64,000 nt of DNA from DASSUW01 sp963844205 (GTDB lineage Bacteria > Actinomycetota > Thermoleophilia > Solirubrobacterales > Solirubrobacteraceae), in NCBI GenBank assembly GCA_963844205.1, contig CAWJNK010000013.1, forward strand, positions 310,001-374,000, written 5' to 3'. A model generated the notes under the pieces. That model saw only the letters and a program-made list of their open reading frames with translations. It searched no databases and had not been told where the DNA came from. Every line of letters begins with the position of its first letter. The first letter of the stretch is position 1. The translations under genes were made by a program, and so were the position numbers. This document shows, piece after piece, positions 40,350 to 48,503 of the stretch.

Positions 40350-41718
40350 GGGTCCGGGTGGTCCGCAACCGCTACGTCGACAGCGTGCGGCTCATGAAGG
40401 TCGCGGCCGAGGTGCGCTCGCAGGACAGCGTCAGCGCGTGCGAGGCGGTCATGGGCACGCCGGCCAACCTGGCCGCGCTCGGCGTCGACTGCGACGCGGG
40501 GCCCGCCGACGTCGTGCTCGCCGTCGACGGGCCGGAGGAAGCCCTCGACGCCGCCGAGCGCGCCCTGTCCGCCGCCGACGAACCGGCGGCCGAGGCGCGG
40601 GCGGCGGCGCCGCGCTCGCTGGCCGGCGTCGACGCCAACGTCGCGCTGATCTCGGTGCCCGGCGAGTACGCGGTCCTCGAGGCGCATCGCGCGCTCACCC
40701 GCGGCATGCACGTCTTCCTGTTCTCCGACCACGTCTCGGTCGAGGACGAGATCGCGCTCAAGCGCCGCGGGGCCGAGCGAGGCCTGCTGGTCATGGGCCC
40801 CGAGTGCGGCACGGCGATGCTCGGCGGCGTCGGCCTCGGGTTCGCCAACGTGGTCCGGCGCGGGGCGGTCGGGATCGTCGCCGCGGCCGGCACGGGCGCG
40901 CAGGAGGCGAGCGTGCTGGTCGACCGGTCCGGGAGCGGCGTGTCGCAGATCGTGGGCGTCGGCGGCCGCGACCTGACGGCCGACGTCGGCGGGATCATGT
41001 TCCGCGCAAGGGCATGGAGCTGCTGGCGGCCGACGACGGCACCGACACGCTGCTCCTCGTCTCCAAGCCACCGGACCCGGACGCCGTCCGCGCGCTCGGC
41101 GACGTCGACGTCGGCGGCAAGCGCGTGGTGGCCGCGTTCGTGGGCTGGGACGGCGGCGACGCGCCGTTCGAGGTCCACCGCACGCTCGAGGCCGGCGCCT
41201 ACGCTGCGGCGGCCCCCCAGGGGTATGTCCCCCCGGGACATACCCCCAAGGGGAATGCCCCCCAGGGGCATTCCCCCCTGCTCGGGCTGTTCTCAGGCGG
41301 CTCGCTCGCGCACGAGGCGCAGACCATCCTCGGCCCCGGCCACCGCATCCTCGACCTCGGCGAGGAGGAGTACACCCAGGGCCGCCCCCATCCGATGGTC
41401 GACCTCGAGCTGCGGCGGCGGATGCTGCGCGAAGAGGGCCCGGGCGCGGGCTGCGTGCTCCTCGACGTCGTGCTCGGCCACGGCGCGCACCCGGATCCGG
41501 CGGGCGAGCTCGCGGAGACGCTCGGCGAGCTCGCCAACAATCGACCGGTGATCGCGCACGTCTGCGGCACCGACGCCGATCCGCAGGACGCCTCCCGGCA
41601 GGAGACCACCCTGCGCGAGGCCGGCGTGGTCGTGGCGCAGACGAACGCGGCGGCGGCGCGCCTCGCCGTGAGGATCGTCGCGAACCCCCACGACTCGACG
41701 ACCCGGAGCGGCTCGTGA
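40346..41718 (+). pseudogene. fdrA: FdrA/AllF-like acyl-CoA synthetase-fold subunit, frameshifted
   Basis: The start GTG 40346 gives 'VRVVRNRYVDSVRLMKVAAEV' and FdrA-like sequence up to 'GGRDLTADVGGIMFR' (about 41005). There the frame is lost and resumes two nt later with 'KGMELLAADDGTDTLLLVSKPP', running to 41718. Removing one GC from CGCGC at about 41003-41009 restores a 456-residue protein (MFRKGMELL). FdrA has the succinyl-CoA synthetase fold and is AllF of the oxamate carbamoyltransferase complex with DUF1116. Two perfect hairpins lie at 41220-41276 inside the gene. It is either a real inactivation or a read error. Confidence 0.85.
41220..41276. repeat. Two adjacent perfect 12-bp hairpins inside fdrA
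   Basis: GGGGTATGTCCC (41220-41231) pairs with GGGACATACCCC (41235-41246); GGGGAATGCCCC (41250-41261) pairs with GGGGCATTCCCC (41265-41276). Each has a 3-nt loop. They encode a Pro/Gly-rich spacer (QGYVPPGHTPKGNAPQGHS) in the frame of the second half of fdrA, so they look like an inserted repetitive element tolerated as a linker. Confidence 0.92.
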
Positions 41719-42863
41719 GGATCGCCATGCTCACCTACTCGGTCAAGCCGCGCGGCGGTGTGGTGCACGCGCTGGAGGTCGCCGAGGCGCTGACCCGGCG
41801 CGGCCACGAGGTCGAGCTGATGGCGCTCGCCCGCCGCGACGAGGCGCTCTTCCGGCCCGCCGGCGTACCGCTCCGGCTCGTCCGCCACGTGCCGATCGAC
41901 GCGCAGTTCGACGAGCGCATCCAGGCGATGATGGAGGCGTATGCGGAAGGGCTCCGCCCGATCCTGCGCGGCTTCGACGTGATCCACAGTCAGGACTGCC
42001 TGTCCGCCAACGCGGCGCTCGCGCTCCGGGACGACGGCACGATCGACCACGTCATCCGCACGGTCCATCACGTCGACGACTTCACCTCGCCGTCGCTGAT
42101 CGCCTGCCAGGACCGCTCGATCCTCGAGCCCGATCGCGTGCTGTGCGTGTCCCAGCCCTGGGTCGAGCGCCTGGCGGACGAGTTCGGCGTCGAGGCCGAC
42201 CTCGTGCGCAACGGTGTCGATGCCCGGCGCTACCGGCCGGCACGCGACCCCGCCGAACGCGAGCAGGCGCGTGAGGGCCTGGGCGACCGCTTCACGGTGA
42301 TGACGGTCGGCGGCATCGAGCCGCGCAAGGGGTCGCTGACGCTGCTCGACGGCTTCGCGGCCCTGCGCGACCTCGTCCCCGAGCGCGACCCGCTGCTGCT
42401 CATCGCCGGCGGGATGACGCTGTTCGACTACCGGCACGAGCGGGACCGCTTCGCCGAGCGCGCGGTCGAGCTCGGCGTCGACGAGCACGTCCGCGTGCTG
42501 GGACCGCTCGAGGCCGAGACGATGGAGCGCCTGTTCCGCGCCGCCGACGCGTTCGCGTTCCCCTCCGTCCGCGAGGGCTTCGGCCTCGCCGCGCTCGAGG
42601 CGCTGGCCGCCGAGCTGCCGGTCGTCGCGTCCGACCTCGACGTCTTCCGCGGCTTCTTGGCAGACCAGGTCAGCGCGCTGCTCGTGCCGCCGGGCGACGG
42701 CGCGGCGCTCGGGCGCGCGCTCGCGCGCCTCGCGGTCGACCCCGAGCTGGCCGCGCGGCTGCGGGCCGGCGGGCGCCGCGTGGTCCCCGAGCACACGTGG
42801 GACGCCGCCGCCGCGGCCCACGAGCGCGTCTACGAGGCGTTCCGGGGAGCCCGCGTTGGCTGA
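41715..42863 (+). CDS. Glycosyltransferase family 4, MSMEG_0565 type (Nit1C)
   Basis: The 382-residue protein is a GT-B enzyme: N-terminal 'MLTYSVKPRGGVVHALEVAEAL', middle 'VLCVSQPWVERLADEFGVEADLV', donor-binding 'VGGIEPRKGSLTLLDGFAALR' and the EX7E region 'FPSVREGFGLAALEALAAELPVV' (in part). The start 'LTYSVKPRGGVVH' is typical of the Nit1C glycosyltransferase. The GTG at 41715 overlaps the fdrA stop by 4 nt, so it depends on translation in the second fdrA frame. Donor and acceptor are unknown. Confidence 0.9.
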   Translation: MRIAMLTYSVKPRGGVVHALEVAEALTRRGHEVELMALARRDEALFRPAGVPLRLVRHVPIDAQFDERIQAMMEAYAEGLRPILRGFDVIHSQDCLSANAALALRDDGTIDHVIRTVHHVDDFTSPSLIACQDRSILEPDRVLCVSQPWVERLADEFGVEADLVRNGVDARRYRPARDPAEREQAREGLGDRFTVMTVGGIEPRKGSLTLLDGFAALRDLVPERDPLLLIAGGMTLFDYRHERDRFAERAVELGVDEHVRVLGPLEAETMERLFRAADAFAFPSVREGFGLAALEALAAELPVVASDLDVFRGFLADQVSALLVPPGDGAALGRALARLAVDPELAARLRAGGRRVVPEHTWDAAAAAHERVYEAFRGARVG

Positions 42864-43263
42864 CGCGCTCGAGGTCACCGCCACCTGGGAGGGCGGCTAC
42901 GCCGCGACCGTCGAGGCGCGCGGGCACCGCATCGCGGTCGACGAGCCCGCGTACGCGGGCGGCGAGGACGGCGGCGCGATGCCGACCGAGATCTTCTGCG
43001 CCGCGCTCGCGAGCTGCTTCTGCCTCGCCGTCGCGCACGTGGCGAAGCGCGACGGCTACGACCTGCCGAGCGTGACCGTCGACACGCGGGCCGAGCGGGC
43101 CGGGCGCGAGCTGCGCTACGGCCGCATCGTCGTCACGACGCGCGCGCCGGTCCCGGCCGACGATCTCGAGAGCCTCGTCACCCGCGCCCGGCGGGTCTGC
43201 TGGGTGTCGAACACGCTGGCCGACCCGCCCGCCGTCGAGTACCGATCCACGGAGGAACCATGA
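42856..43263 (+). CDS. OsmC-family protein
   Basis: The 135-residue protein has OsmC features: 'ALEVTATWEGGYAATVEARGH', 'MPTEIFCAALASCFCLAVAHVAKR' with the first redox Cys, and 'TRARRVCWVSNTLADPP' with the second. OsmC proteins reduce organic hydroperoxides with a Cys pair. The start is TTG 42856, overlapping the glycosyltransferase stop by 8 nt. Here the protein may protect or support the flavoenzyme encoded next. Confidence 0.88.
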   Translation: MADALEVTATWEGGYAATVEARGHRIAVDEPAYAGGEDGGAMPTEIFCAALASCFCLAVAHVAKRDGYDLPSVTVDTRAERAGRELRYGRIVVTTRAPVPADDLESLVTRARRVCWVSNTLADPPAVEYRSTEEP

Positions 43264-44597
43264 GCGAGCGTCTGATCGTGATCGGCGGAGGCGGCGCGGG
43301 CACGGCCGCCGCGACGATCGCCAAGCGCCTGAACCCGGACCTGAAGGTCACCCTCTTCACCGAGTTCCCCGACATCGCCTACTCGCCGTGCGGCATCCCG
43401 TTCGTCCACGGCCGCGAGATCGAGAAGTTCGAGAACCTGTTCCTCTCCACGGTCGAGCGCTACGTCGAGGACGGGCTCGACATGCGCATGGAGACGACCG
43501 TCACCGACCTCGACCTGGACCGCGGCACGGTCACCGCCAAGAACACCCACGAGGGGTTCGACAAGCTGGTGATCGGGACCGGGTTCGTGTGGGAGAAGCC
43601 CGACGTGCCCGGCGCGAACCTGGAAGGGCTGCACTACGTCAAGGACATCCGCGCCGCGATGCTGTTCGACGAGCAGCTCGACGGGATGAAGCGCGTCACC
43701 GTCATCGGCGCGACGCCGCTGGGCGTGGAGATGGCGGGCAACCTCGGCCATCGCGGCCTGCAGGTGGACTTCGTGGACGAGGGTCCGTGGGTGCTGTCTG
43801 AGGTGCTCGACCCCGATGTCGCCGAGCCGTTGCACGAGTCGCTGGAGAAGCGCGGCGTGACGCTGCGGCTGGGCACGAAGGTCGAGGGCTTCACCGCGGG
43901 GGTGGGCGACCGCATCGGCGCGGTCGCGACGTCGGCGGGCGAGCTCGAGTGCGACGCGGTGATCGTCTGCCTCCACAAGCTCCCCAACAGCGCGCTCGCC
44001 GAGGCGGCGGGCATCAAGACCGGCACCACCGGCGGCATCGTGGTCGACGAGCGGATGCAGACCTCGGCCGACGGCGTGTGGGCGGCCGGCGACGTCGTCG
44101 AGGTCCCGCACGGGCTGTCGATGATCCCGATCCGCGGCCTGACCGGCTCGCACGCGTATGCGCAGGGCCGCACCGCGGCGTTCAACGCCGCCGGGCAGGA
44201 CCTCGTGTACGACCCGGTGTGGATCCCGTGGGGCATGGTCGGCGGCGACTACACGATCGGAGGCTTCTCGATCGGCGAGACGCTCGCCAAGGCGATGGGG
44301 GTCCCGTACGTGGTGGCCAAGGGCGTCGGCGTCTCGCGCGCCCGCTACTACCCCGGCGCGACCCGCACCCACGTCAAGCTGCTGGCCGAGCCCGACACGC
44401 ACAAGCTGATCGGCGGGCAGATCCACGGCGGCGAGGGCGTCAAGGAGCGCGCGGACTTCCTCGCCTTCGCGGCCAAGCGCGGCGCGACGCTCGAGGACAT
44501 CGCGTGGATGGAGAACATCTACTCGCCCCCGATCGGCGCGCTGTTCGAGCCGATGGCGATCGCCGCCCAGAACGGCCTGGCGGCGCTGCGGTCATGA
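43260..44597 (+). CDS. FAD/NAD(P) disulfide-reductase-like oxidoreductase (CoA-disulfide reductase type)
   Basis: The 445-residue protein has 'RLIVIGGGGAGTAAATIAKRL' (FAD), 'FPDIAYSPCGIPFVHG' with the single active-site Cys typical of CoA-disulfide reductase and NADH oxidase, 'VTVIGATPLGVEMAGNLG' (NAD(P)) and 'VWAAGDVVEVPHGLSMIPI', ending in a dimerisation domain. It may reduce a low-molecular-weight disulfide or persulfide. It differs from the MSMEG_0569-type flavoprotein that usually belongs to Nit1C. ATGA coupling joins it to both neighbours. Confidence 0.9.
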   Translation: MSERLIVIGGGGAGTAAATIAKRLNPDLKVTLFTEFPDIAYSPCGIPFVHGREIEKFENLFLSTVERYVEDGLDMRMETTVTDLDLDRGTVTAKNTHEGFDKLVIGTGFVWEKPDVPGANLEGLHYVKDIRAAMLFDEQLDGMKRVTVIGATPLGVEMAGNLGHRGLQVDFVDEGPWVLSEVLDPDVAEPLHESLEKRGVTLRLGTKVEGFTAGVGDRIGAVATSAGELECDAVIVCLHKLPNSALAEAAGIKTGTTGGIVVDERMQTSADGVWAAGDVVEVPHGLSMIPIRGLTGSHAYAQGRTAAFNAAGQDLVYDPVWIPWGMVGGDYTIGGFSIGETLAKAMGVPYVVAKGVGVSRARYYPGATRTHVKLLAEPDTHKLIGGQIHGGEGVKERADFLAFAAKRGATLEDIAWMENIYSPPIGALFEPMAIAAQNGLAALRS

Positions 44598-44872
44598 GCC
44601 CCGTACGGCGCACGCTGCGGGAGCGGTCCGAGCACTACCTGCTGCAGGCCGCGATGCGCGACGTGGGATCGGGAGCGCCGTCAACCGTCAAGGCGTACCG
44701 CGAGCGCGGCGGGCGGTTGTGGCGGTGGCTGTTCGTGCCGCTGTACCGGCGGGTGCCGTGGCGGGTGAAGCAGCGCGCCATGACCGCGCTGCGGATGACC
44801 TCGTCGGGCTGGAAACCGCCGGCGCGGGAGCCCGGCGAGCCATGGCGCCCGCCCCCTCCCGGACAGGAGTAA
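44594..44872 (+). CDS. Small basic protein of unknown function
   Basis: The 92-residue protein is very basic and Trp/Arg-rich ('VRRTLRERSEHYLLQAAMRDVG', 'RLWRWLFVPLYRRVPWRVKQRAM'), with a Pro-rich tail. It could lie along a membrane surface. I do not recognise it. It is coupled by ATGA to the flavoprotein gene. Confidence 0.65.
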   Translation: MSPVRRTLRERSEHYLLQAAMRDVGSGAPSTVKAYRERGGRLWRWLFVPLYRRVPWRVKQRAMTALRMTSSGWKPPAREPGEPWRPPPPGQE

Positions 44873-44904
44873 GGTCGGGCGGACACCGAGGGAGGAGGCA
44901 GCCC

Positions 44905-45951
44905 ATGTACGAGAAGGACGGCGAGAAGTACTTCGTCCTCGACGGCCACCTGCACTTCTGGGACGCGAGTCCGGACAACTGGGTCAAGGGCGCCGAGCAG
45001 TACGCGAAGGGCTGGATCGAGTGCTTCCACGCGTACATGGGCCTCGCGCCGGCCGAGACGCACTGGCCGCTCGAGCACTTCCAGAAGTACTCGGCGGACG
45101 ACTTCGAGAAGGACGTGTTCCAGGACGGCCACGTCGACATGGGCATCTTCCAGTCGACGTACCTCAAGGAGTGGTACACGAACGGCTTCAACACGATCGA
45201 GCAGAACGCCGGGCTGCTCGAGCGCTTCCCCGGCAAGCTCATCCTCAACGGGCGCTGGGACCCGCGCGAGGGCGAGGCGGGCCTGCGGCAGCTCGAGGAG
45301 GACCACCGCCGGTACGGCATCCAGGGCGTCAAGCTCTACACAGCCGAGTGGCGCGAGGGCTCGCGCGGCTGGAAGCTGACCGACCCGGACGCGGTGCCGT
45401 TCTTCGAGAAGTGCGTCGAGCTCGGCATCAAGAACCTCCACGTCCACAAGGGCCCGACGATCTGGCCGCTGGACAAGGACGCGTTCGACGTCGCCGACGT
45501 CGACCACGTGGCGACCGACTACCAGGAGCTCAACTTCATCGTCGAGCACTGCGGCATCCCGCGGATCGAGGACTTCTGCTACATGGCCACGCAGGAGCCC
45601 AACGTCTACGCCGGCCTCGCGGTCGTGATCGGCGCCCACATGCACGCGCGCCCGCGGTTCTTCGCCAAGCTCATGGGCGAGCTGCTGTTCTGGGTCGGCG
45701 AGGACAAGATGCTGTTCGGCTCCGACTACGCGATCTGGGAGCCGAAGTGGCAGGTCGAGGGCTTCGTCGACTGGGAGATGCCGGACGGCGAGGAGTTCTC
45801 CGACTACCCGCGCCTGGGCGTCGAGGGCAAGAAGAAGATCCTCGGTCTCAACGCGGCCAAGCTGTACGGCGTCGAAGTGCCGGCGGAGTTCCAGGTGGCC
45901 GGCGCGCCCGCGGCCCGGGAGGACGCCCAGCTCGTCGAAGAGCCCGCATGA
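44905..45951 (+). CDS. Amidohydrolase-2 family protein (propane-monooxygenase-cluster type)
   Basis: The 348-residue protein starts at ATG 44905 after GGGAGGAGG. It has 'FVLDGHLHFWDASPDNWVKG' (HxH metal motif), 'GIQGVKLYTAEWREGSRG', 'ELNFIVEHCGIPRIEDFCY' and 'KMLFGSDYAIWEPKWQ'. This sequence type is the amidohydrolase found beside soluble propane/alkene monooxygenases (prm/mim clusters), where it is thought to help enzyme maturation. Here no monooxygenase follows; the next two genes are MIP18 and alcohol dehydrogenase, as in those clusters. Confidence 0.88.
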   Translation: MYEKDGEKYFVLDGHLHFWDASPDNWVKGAEQYAKGWIECFHAYMGLAPAETHWPLEHFQKYSADDFEKDVFQDGHVDMGIFQSTYLKEWYTNGFNTIEQNAGLLERFPGKLILNGRWDPREGEAGLRQLEEDHRRYGIQGVKLYTAEWREGSRGWKLTDPDAVPFFEKCVELGIKNLHVHKGPTIWPLDKDAFDVADVDHVATDYQELNFIVEHCGIPRIEDFCYMATQEPNVYAGLAVVIGAHMHARPRFFAKLMGELLFWVGEDKMLFGSDYAIWEPKWQVEGFVDWEMPDGEEFSDYPRLGVEGKKKILGLNAAKLYGVEVPAEFQVAGAPAAREDAQLVEEPA

Positions 45952-46575
45952 GCCTGCGCGCCCGAGTCCTCGAGGCGCTGGGCACCGTCTACGACCCGGA
46001 GCTCGACGAGCCGATCACGACGCTGGGCTTCGTGTCGTGCGCCGAGCAGGACGGTGACGTGTCGGTGCGCCTGCGGCTCCCGACGCCGCAGTGCGCGCCG
46101 AACTTCTCGTTCCTGATGGCGGCCGACGCGGCGGCGGCGGCCCGCGGCGTGCCGGGGCGTGCGATCGGTGCGCGTGGTCCTGGAGGACCACTACACCGGC
46201 GAGGAGATCAACGCGGCGGTGGCGCGTGGCGAGGGGTTCGACGCCGCGTTCCCGGGCGAGACCGCGGGCGACCTGCGGGCGCTGCGCGAGCTGTTCCAGC
46301 GCAAGGCACTCCTCGCGCGCCAGAGCCGGCTGCGCTCGTCCGCGATGACGCTGGGCGAGCTCTCCGGGCCCGACGCCGAGCGCTGCCGGGCGCTGCGGCG
46401 GGCGCTGGGGATCGACGCGTCGGACCGCGCGCCGGCGTTCGTGACCGGCGACGGCGCGCCGGTCGATGCGTCCGAGGAGCGGTTCTGGCGCATGGCGTCT
46501 CTGACCGCGTTGTCACTGGAGTCGAACGGCGGCATCTGCCGCGACCTGTTGAGGATCCGGGAGGTGGCGGCATGA
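45948..46575 (+). pseudogene. MIP18/DUF59-family Fe-S assembly protein, frameshifted
   Basis: ATG 45948 gives 'VLEALGTVYDPELDEPITTLGFV' and 'RLPTPQCAPNFSFLMAADA', the DUF59 core with its Cys. After 'RGVPG' the frame is lost at GGGG (about 46153-46157). One base later it continues as 'VRSVRVVLEDHYTGEEINAAVARG' and runs to the stop at 46575. Deleting one G restores a 208-residue protein. The family helps insert metal or Fe-S clusters and accompanies propane monooxygenases. A homopolymer indel may be a sequencing error. Confidence 0.8.
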
Positions 46576-47603
46576 GGGCAGCCCGCCTGCACGCGTACCA
46601 CGAGCCCTTGAAGCTCGACGAGGTCGACGAGCCGAAGGCCGTCGGACCGCTCGACGTGATCGTGAAGATCGGCGCGGCGGGGCTGTGCCGCACCGACCTG
46701 CACATCCAGGAGGGGCAGTGGGCCGAGAAGTCGCAGGTCCAGCTCCCGTACACGCCCGGGCACGAGAACGCGGGCTGGATCCACGAGGTCGGCGCCGGCG
46801 TGACCGGTGTCGAGGTCGGCGACACCGTGATCGTCCACCCGTTCATCACGTGTGGCCTGTGCCGGGCCTGCCGCCGCGGCGACGACATGCACTGCGAGAA
46901 CGGGTCGTTCCCGGGCATCAACCGCGACGGCGGCTTCGCCGACTTCCTCCACACCAGCGCACGCTCGGTCGTGAAGCTCGATCCGTCGCTGCACCCGACG
47001 CAGATCGCGGCGCTCGCCGACGCGGGCCTGACCGCCATCCACGCGGTCAAGAAGGCGATCCCGGTACTCGGCGCCGGCACCCGCGCGGTGGTGATCGGCG
47101 CCGGCGGGCTCGGCCACATCGGCATCCAGTGCCTGAAGGCCTACACGCCCGCGGAGATCATCGTCGTGGACCCGAACGAGGCCGCGCTCGCGCTCGCGGG
47201 CGAGCTGGGCGCCGACCACACCGTGAAGGTGGACGGGTCCCAGCGTGCGGCCGTGGCGGAGCTGACGGACGGTCTCGGCGCCGAGGCGATCATCGACTTC
47301 GTCGGCGAGAAGGGCGCCATCGAGGACGGCATCGAGATGGTCCAGGACGGCGGCTTCTACTACGTCATCGGCTACGGCGAGAACCTCGACATCCCGACCA
47401 TCGACGTCATCTCGCGCGAGATCTCGTTCATCGGGAACCTGGTCGGGACCTACGTCGACCTCCAGGACCTGATGACGCTGACCGCGCAGGGCCAGGTGAC
47501 GCTGCACACGAGCACCTATCCGCTCGACGCGATCAACGACGCGATGGCCGACCTCGACGCCGGCCGGCTCCAGGGTCGGGGGATCCTCGTGCCCGCCGAG
47601 TGA
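46572..47603 (+). CDS. Zinc-dependent alcohol dehydrogenase
   Basis: The 343-residue protein is an MDR alcohol dehydrogenase: catalytic zinc ligands in 'GLCRTDLHIQEGQ' and 'YTPGHENAGWI', structural zinc in 'CGLCRACRRGDDMHC', and the Rossmann motif 'AVVIGAGGLGHIGIQ'. It would oxidise an alcohol with NAD(P)+. It is coupled to the MIP18 gene by ATGA and closes the plus operon that starts at 38807. The same trio accompanies propane monooxygenase in other actinobacteria, where the alcohol is propanol; here the substrate is open. Confidence 0.92.
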   Translation: MRAARLHAYHEPLKLDEVDEPKAVGPLDVIVKIGAAGLCRTDLHIQEGQWAEKSQVQLPYTPGHENAGWIHEVGAGVTGVEVGDTVIVHPFITCGLCRACRRGDDMHCENGSFPGINRDGGFADFLHTSARSVVKLDPSLHPTQIAALADAGLTAIHAVKKAIPVLGAGTRAVVIGAGGLGHIGIQCLKAYTPAEIIVVDPNEAALALAGELGADHTVKVDGSQRAAVAELTDGLGAEAIIDFVGEKGAIEDGIEMVQDGGFYYVIGYGENLDIPTIDVISREISFIGNLVGTYVDLQDLMTLTAQGQVTLHTSTYPLDAINDAMADLDAGRLQGRGILVPAE

Positions 47604-47706
47604 TCCGCGGGGTGCGGTTCTCCGCACTCCAGAGTCGACGTACCCCCACCCCCGGCCTCGGGGCACCTCCGGTGCGCCCGCTCCCGCCCGGGCGTACCTT
47701 CGATCC

Positions 47707-48450
47707 ATGCCCGCCCGCGCCCTCTCCCTCTCCCCCGCCGCCCGCGCGCAGCTCGGCATCTTCCTGCTCGCCTACCTGCTCTACAGCCTCGCGCGCTTCG
47801 TGACGATCGGCGACCTCGGCGTCGCCCAGGCCAACGCCGACTGGATCATGGACGTCGAGGACCACCTGAACGTCGCCGTCGAGGCCGGCGTCCAGCAGGG
47901 CCTCACCGGCACGTGGGTGCTGTGGGTCCTCAACCACCTGTACCTCGCCGCCCAGCTCGTCGTCCTCCCCGGCTCCCTCATCTTCCTCTACCACCGCTCG
48001 CGCCCGCTGTACGAGCGCCTGCGCAACACGATCCTCGCCACCTGGGTGCTGTCGATCCCGATCTACGCCGCGTTCCCCGTGGCGCCGCCGCGGCTGGCCG
48101 ACTCCGGGCTGGTCGACACGATCACGGCCCAGACCGGGCTTTCGCTCGACTCCTCGCTGACCACGAGCTTCTACAACGAGCTCGCGGCGGTGCCGAGCCT
48201 CCACGTCGGCTTCGCCGTCGTGATCGGCGTCATCGTGGCCGCCGCCGTGCGCAACCCGGTGATGAAGGTCGTGTGGTGGCTGTGGGGCCCGGCGATCGGC
48301 CTCGCGGTCGTGGCCACCGGCAACCACTACGTGTTCGACATCGCCGCCGGCGTCGTGGCCGCCGCGCTCGGGTACCTGCTCGGCGCCGCCGTGGCGCGCA
48401 TGAAGCCGCGCGAGGTCGCCCCGGCGCGCCCCTGCTTCGGCGAGGCCTGA
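47707..48450 (+). CDS. PAP2-superfamily membrane protein
   Basis: The 247-residue protein has five or six membrane helices ('LGIFLLAYLLYSLARFV', 'TILATWVLSIPIYAAFPV', 'HVGFAVVIGVIVAAAV') and the PAP2 motifs 'VPSLHVGF' (SxxH region) and 'GNHYVFDIAAG' (final His/Asp). The arrangement resembles the inositol phosphotransferase group (PAP2_3), so a role in lipid head-group transfer or dephosphorylation is likely. It is a single gene with a 103-nt leader gap. Confidence 0.88.
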   Translation: MPARALSLSPAARAQLGIFLLAYLLYSLARFVTIGDLGVAQANADWIMDVEDHLNVAVEAGVQQGLTGTWVLWVLNHLYLAAQLVVLPGSLIFLYHRSRPLYERLRNTILATWVLSIPIYAAFPVAPPRLADSGLVDTITAQTGLSLDSSLTTSFYNELAAVPSLHVGFAVVIGVIVAAAVRNPVMKVVWWLWGPAIGLAVVATGNHYVFDIAAGVVAAALGYLLGAAVARMKPREVAPARPCFGEA

Positions 48451-48503
48451 CGCCACCCGGCTCCGAACGGTTCCGGTTCCCGACGATTCCGTCGGCTGGC
48501 GGG

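Noticed and set aside
44905..47603. Complete propane monooxygenase operon
   Set aside because: No large, small, reductase or coupling subunit of a diiron monooxygenase is present anywhere in the window.
48480..48495. Small stem CCGACG/CGTCGG as terminator
   Set aside because: The 6-bp stem without a U-run is too weak to call; mentioned only as content of the gap.
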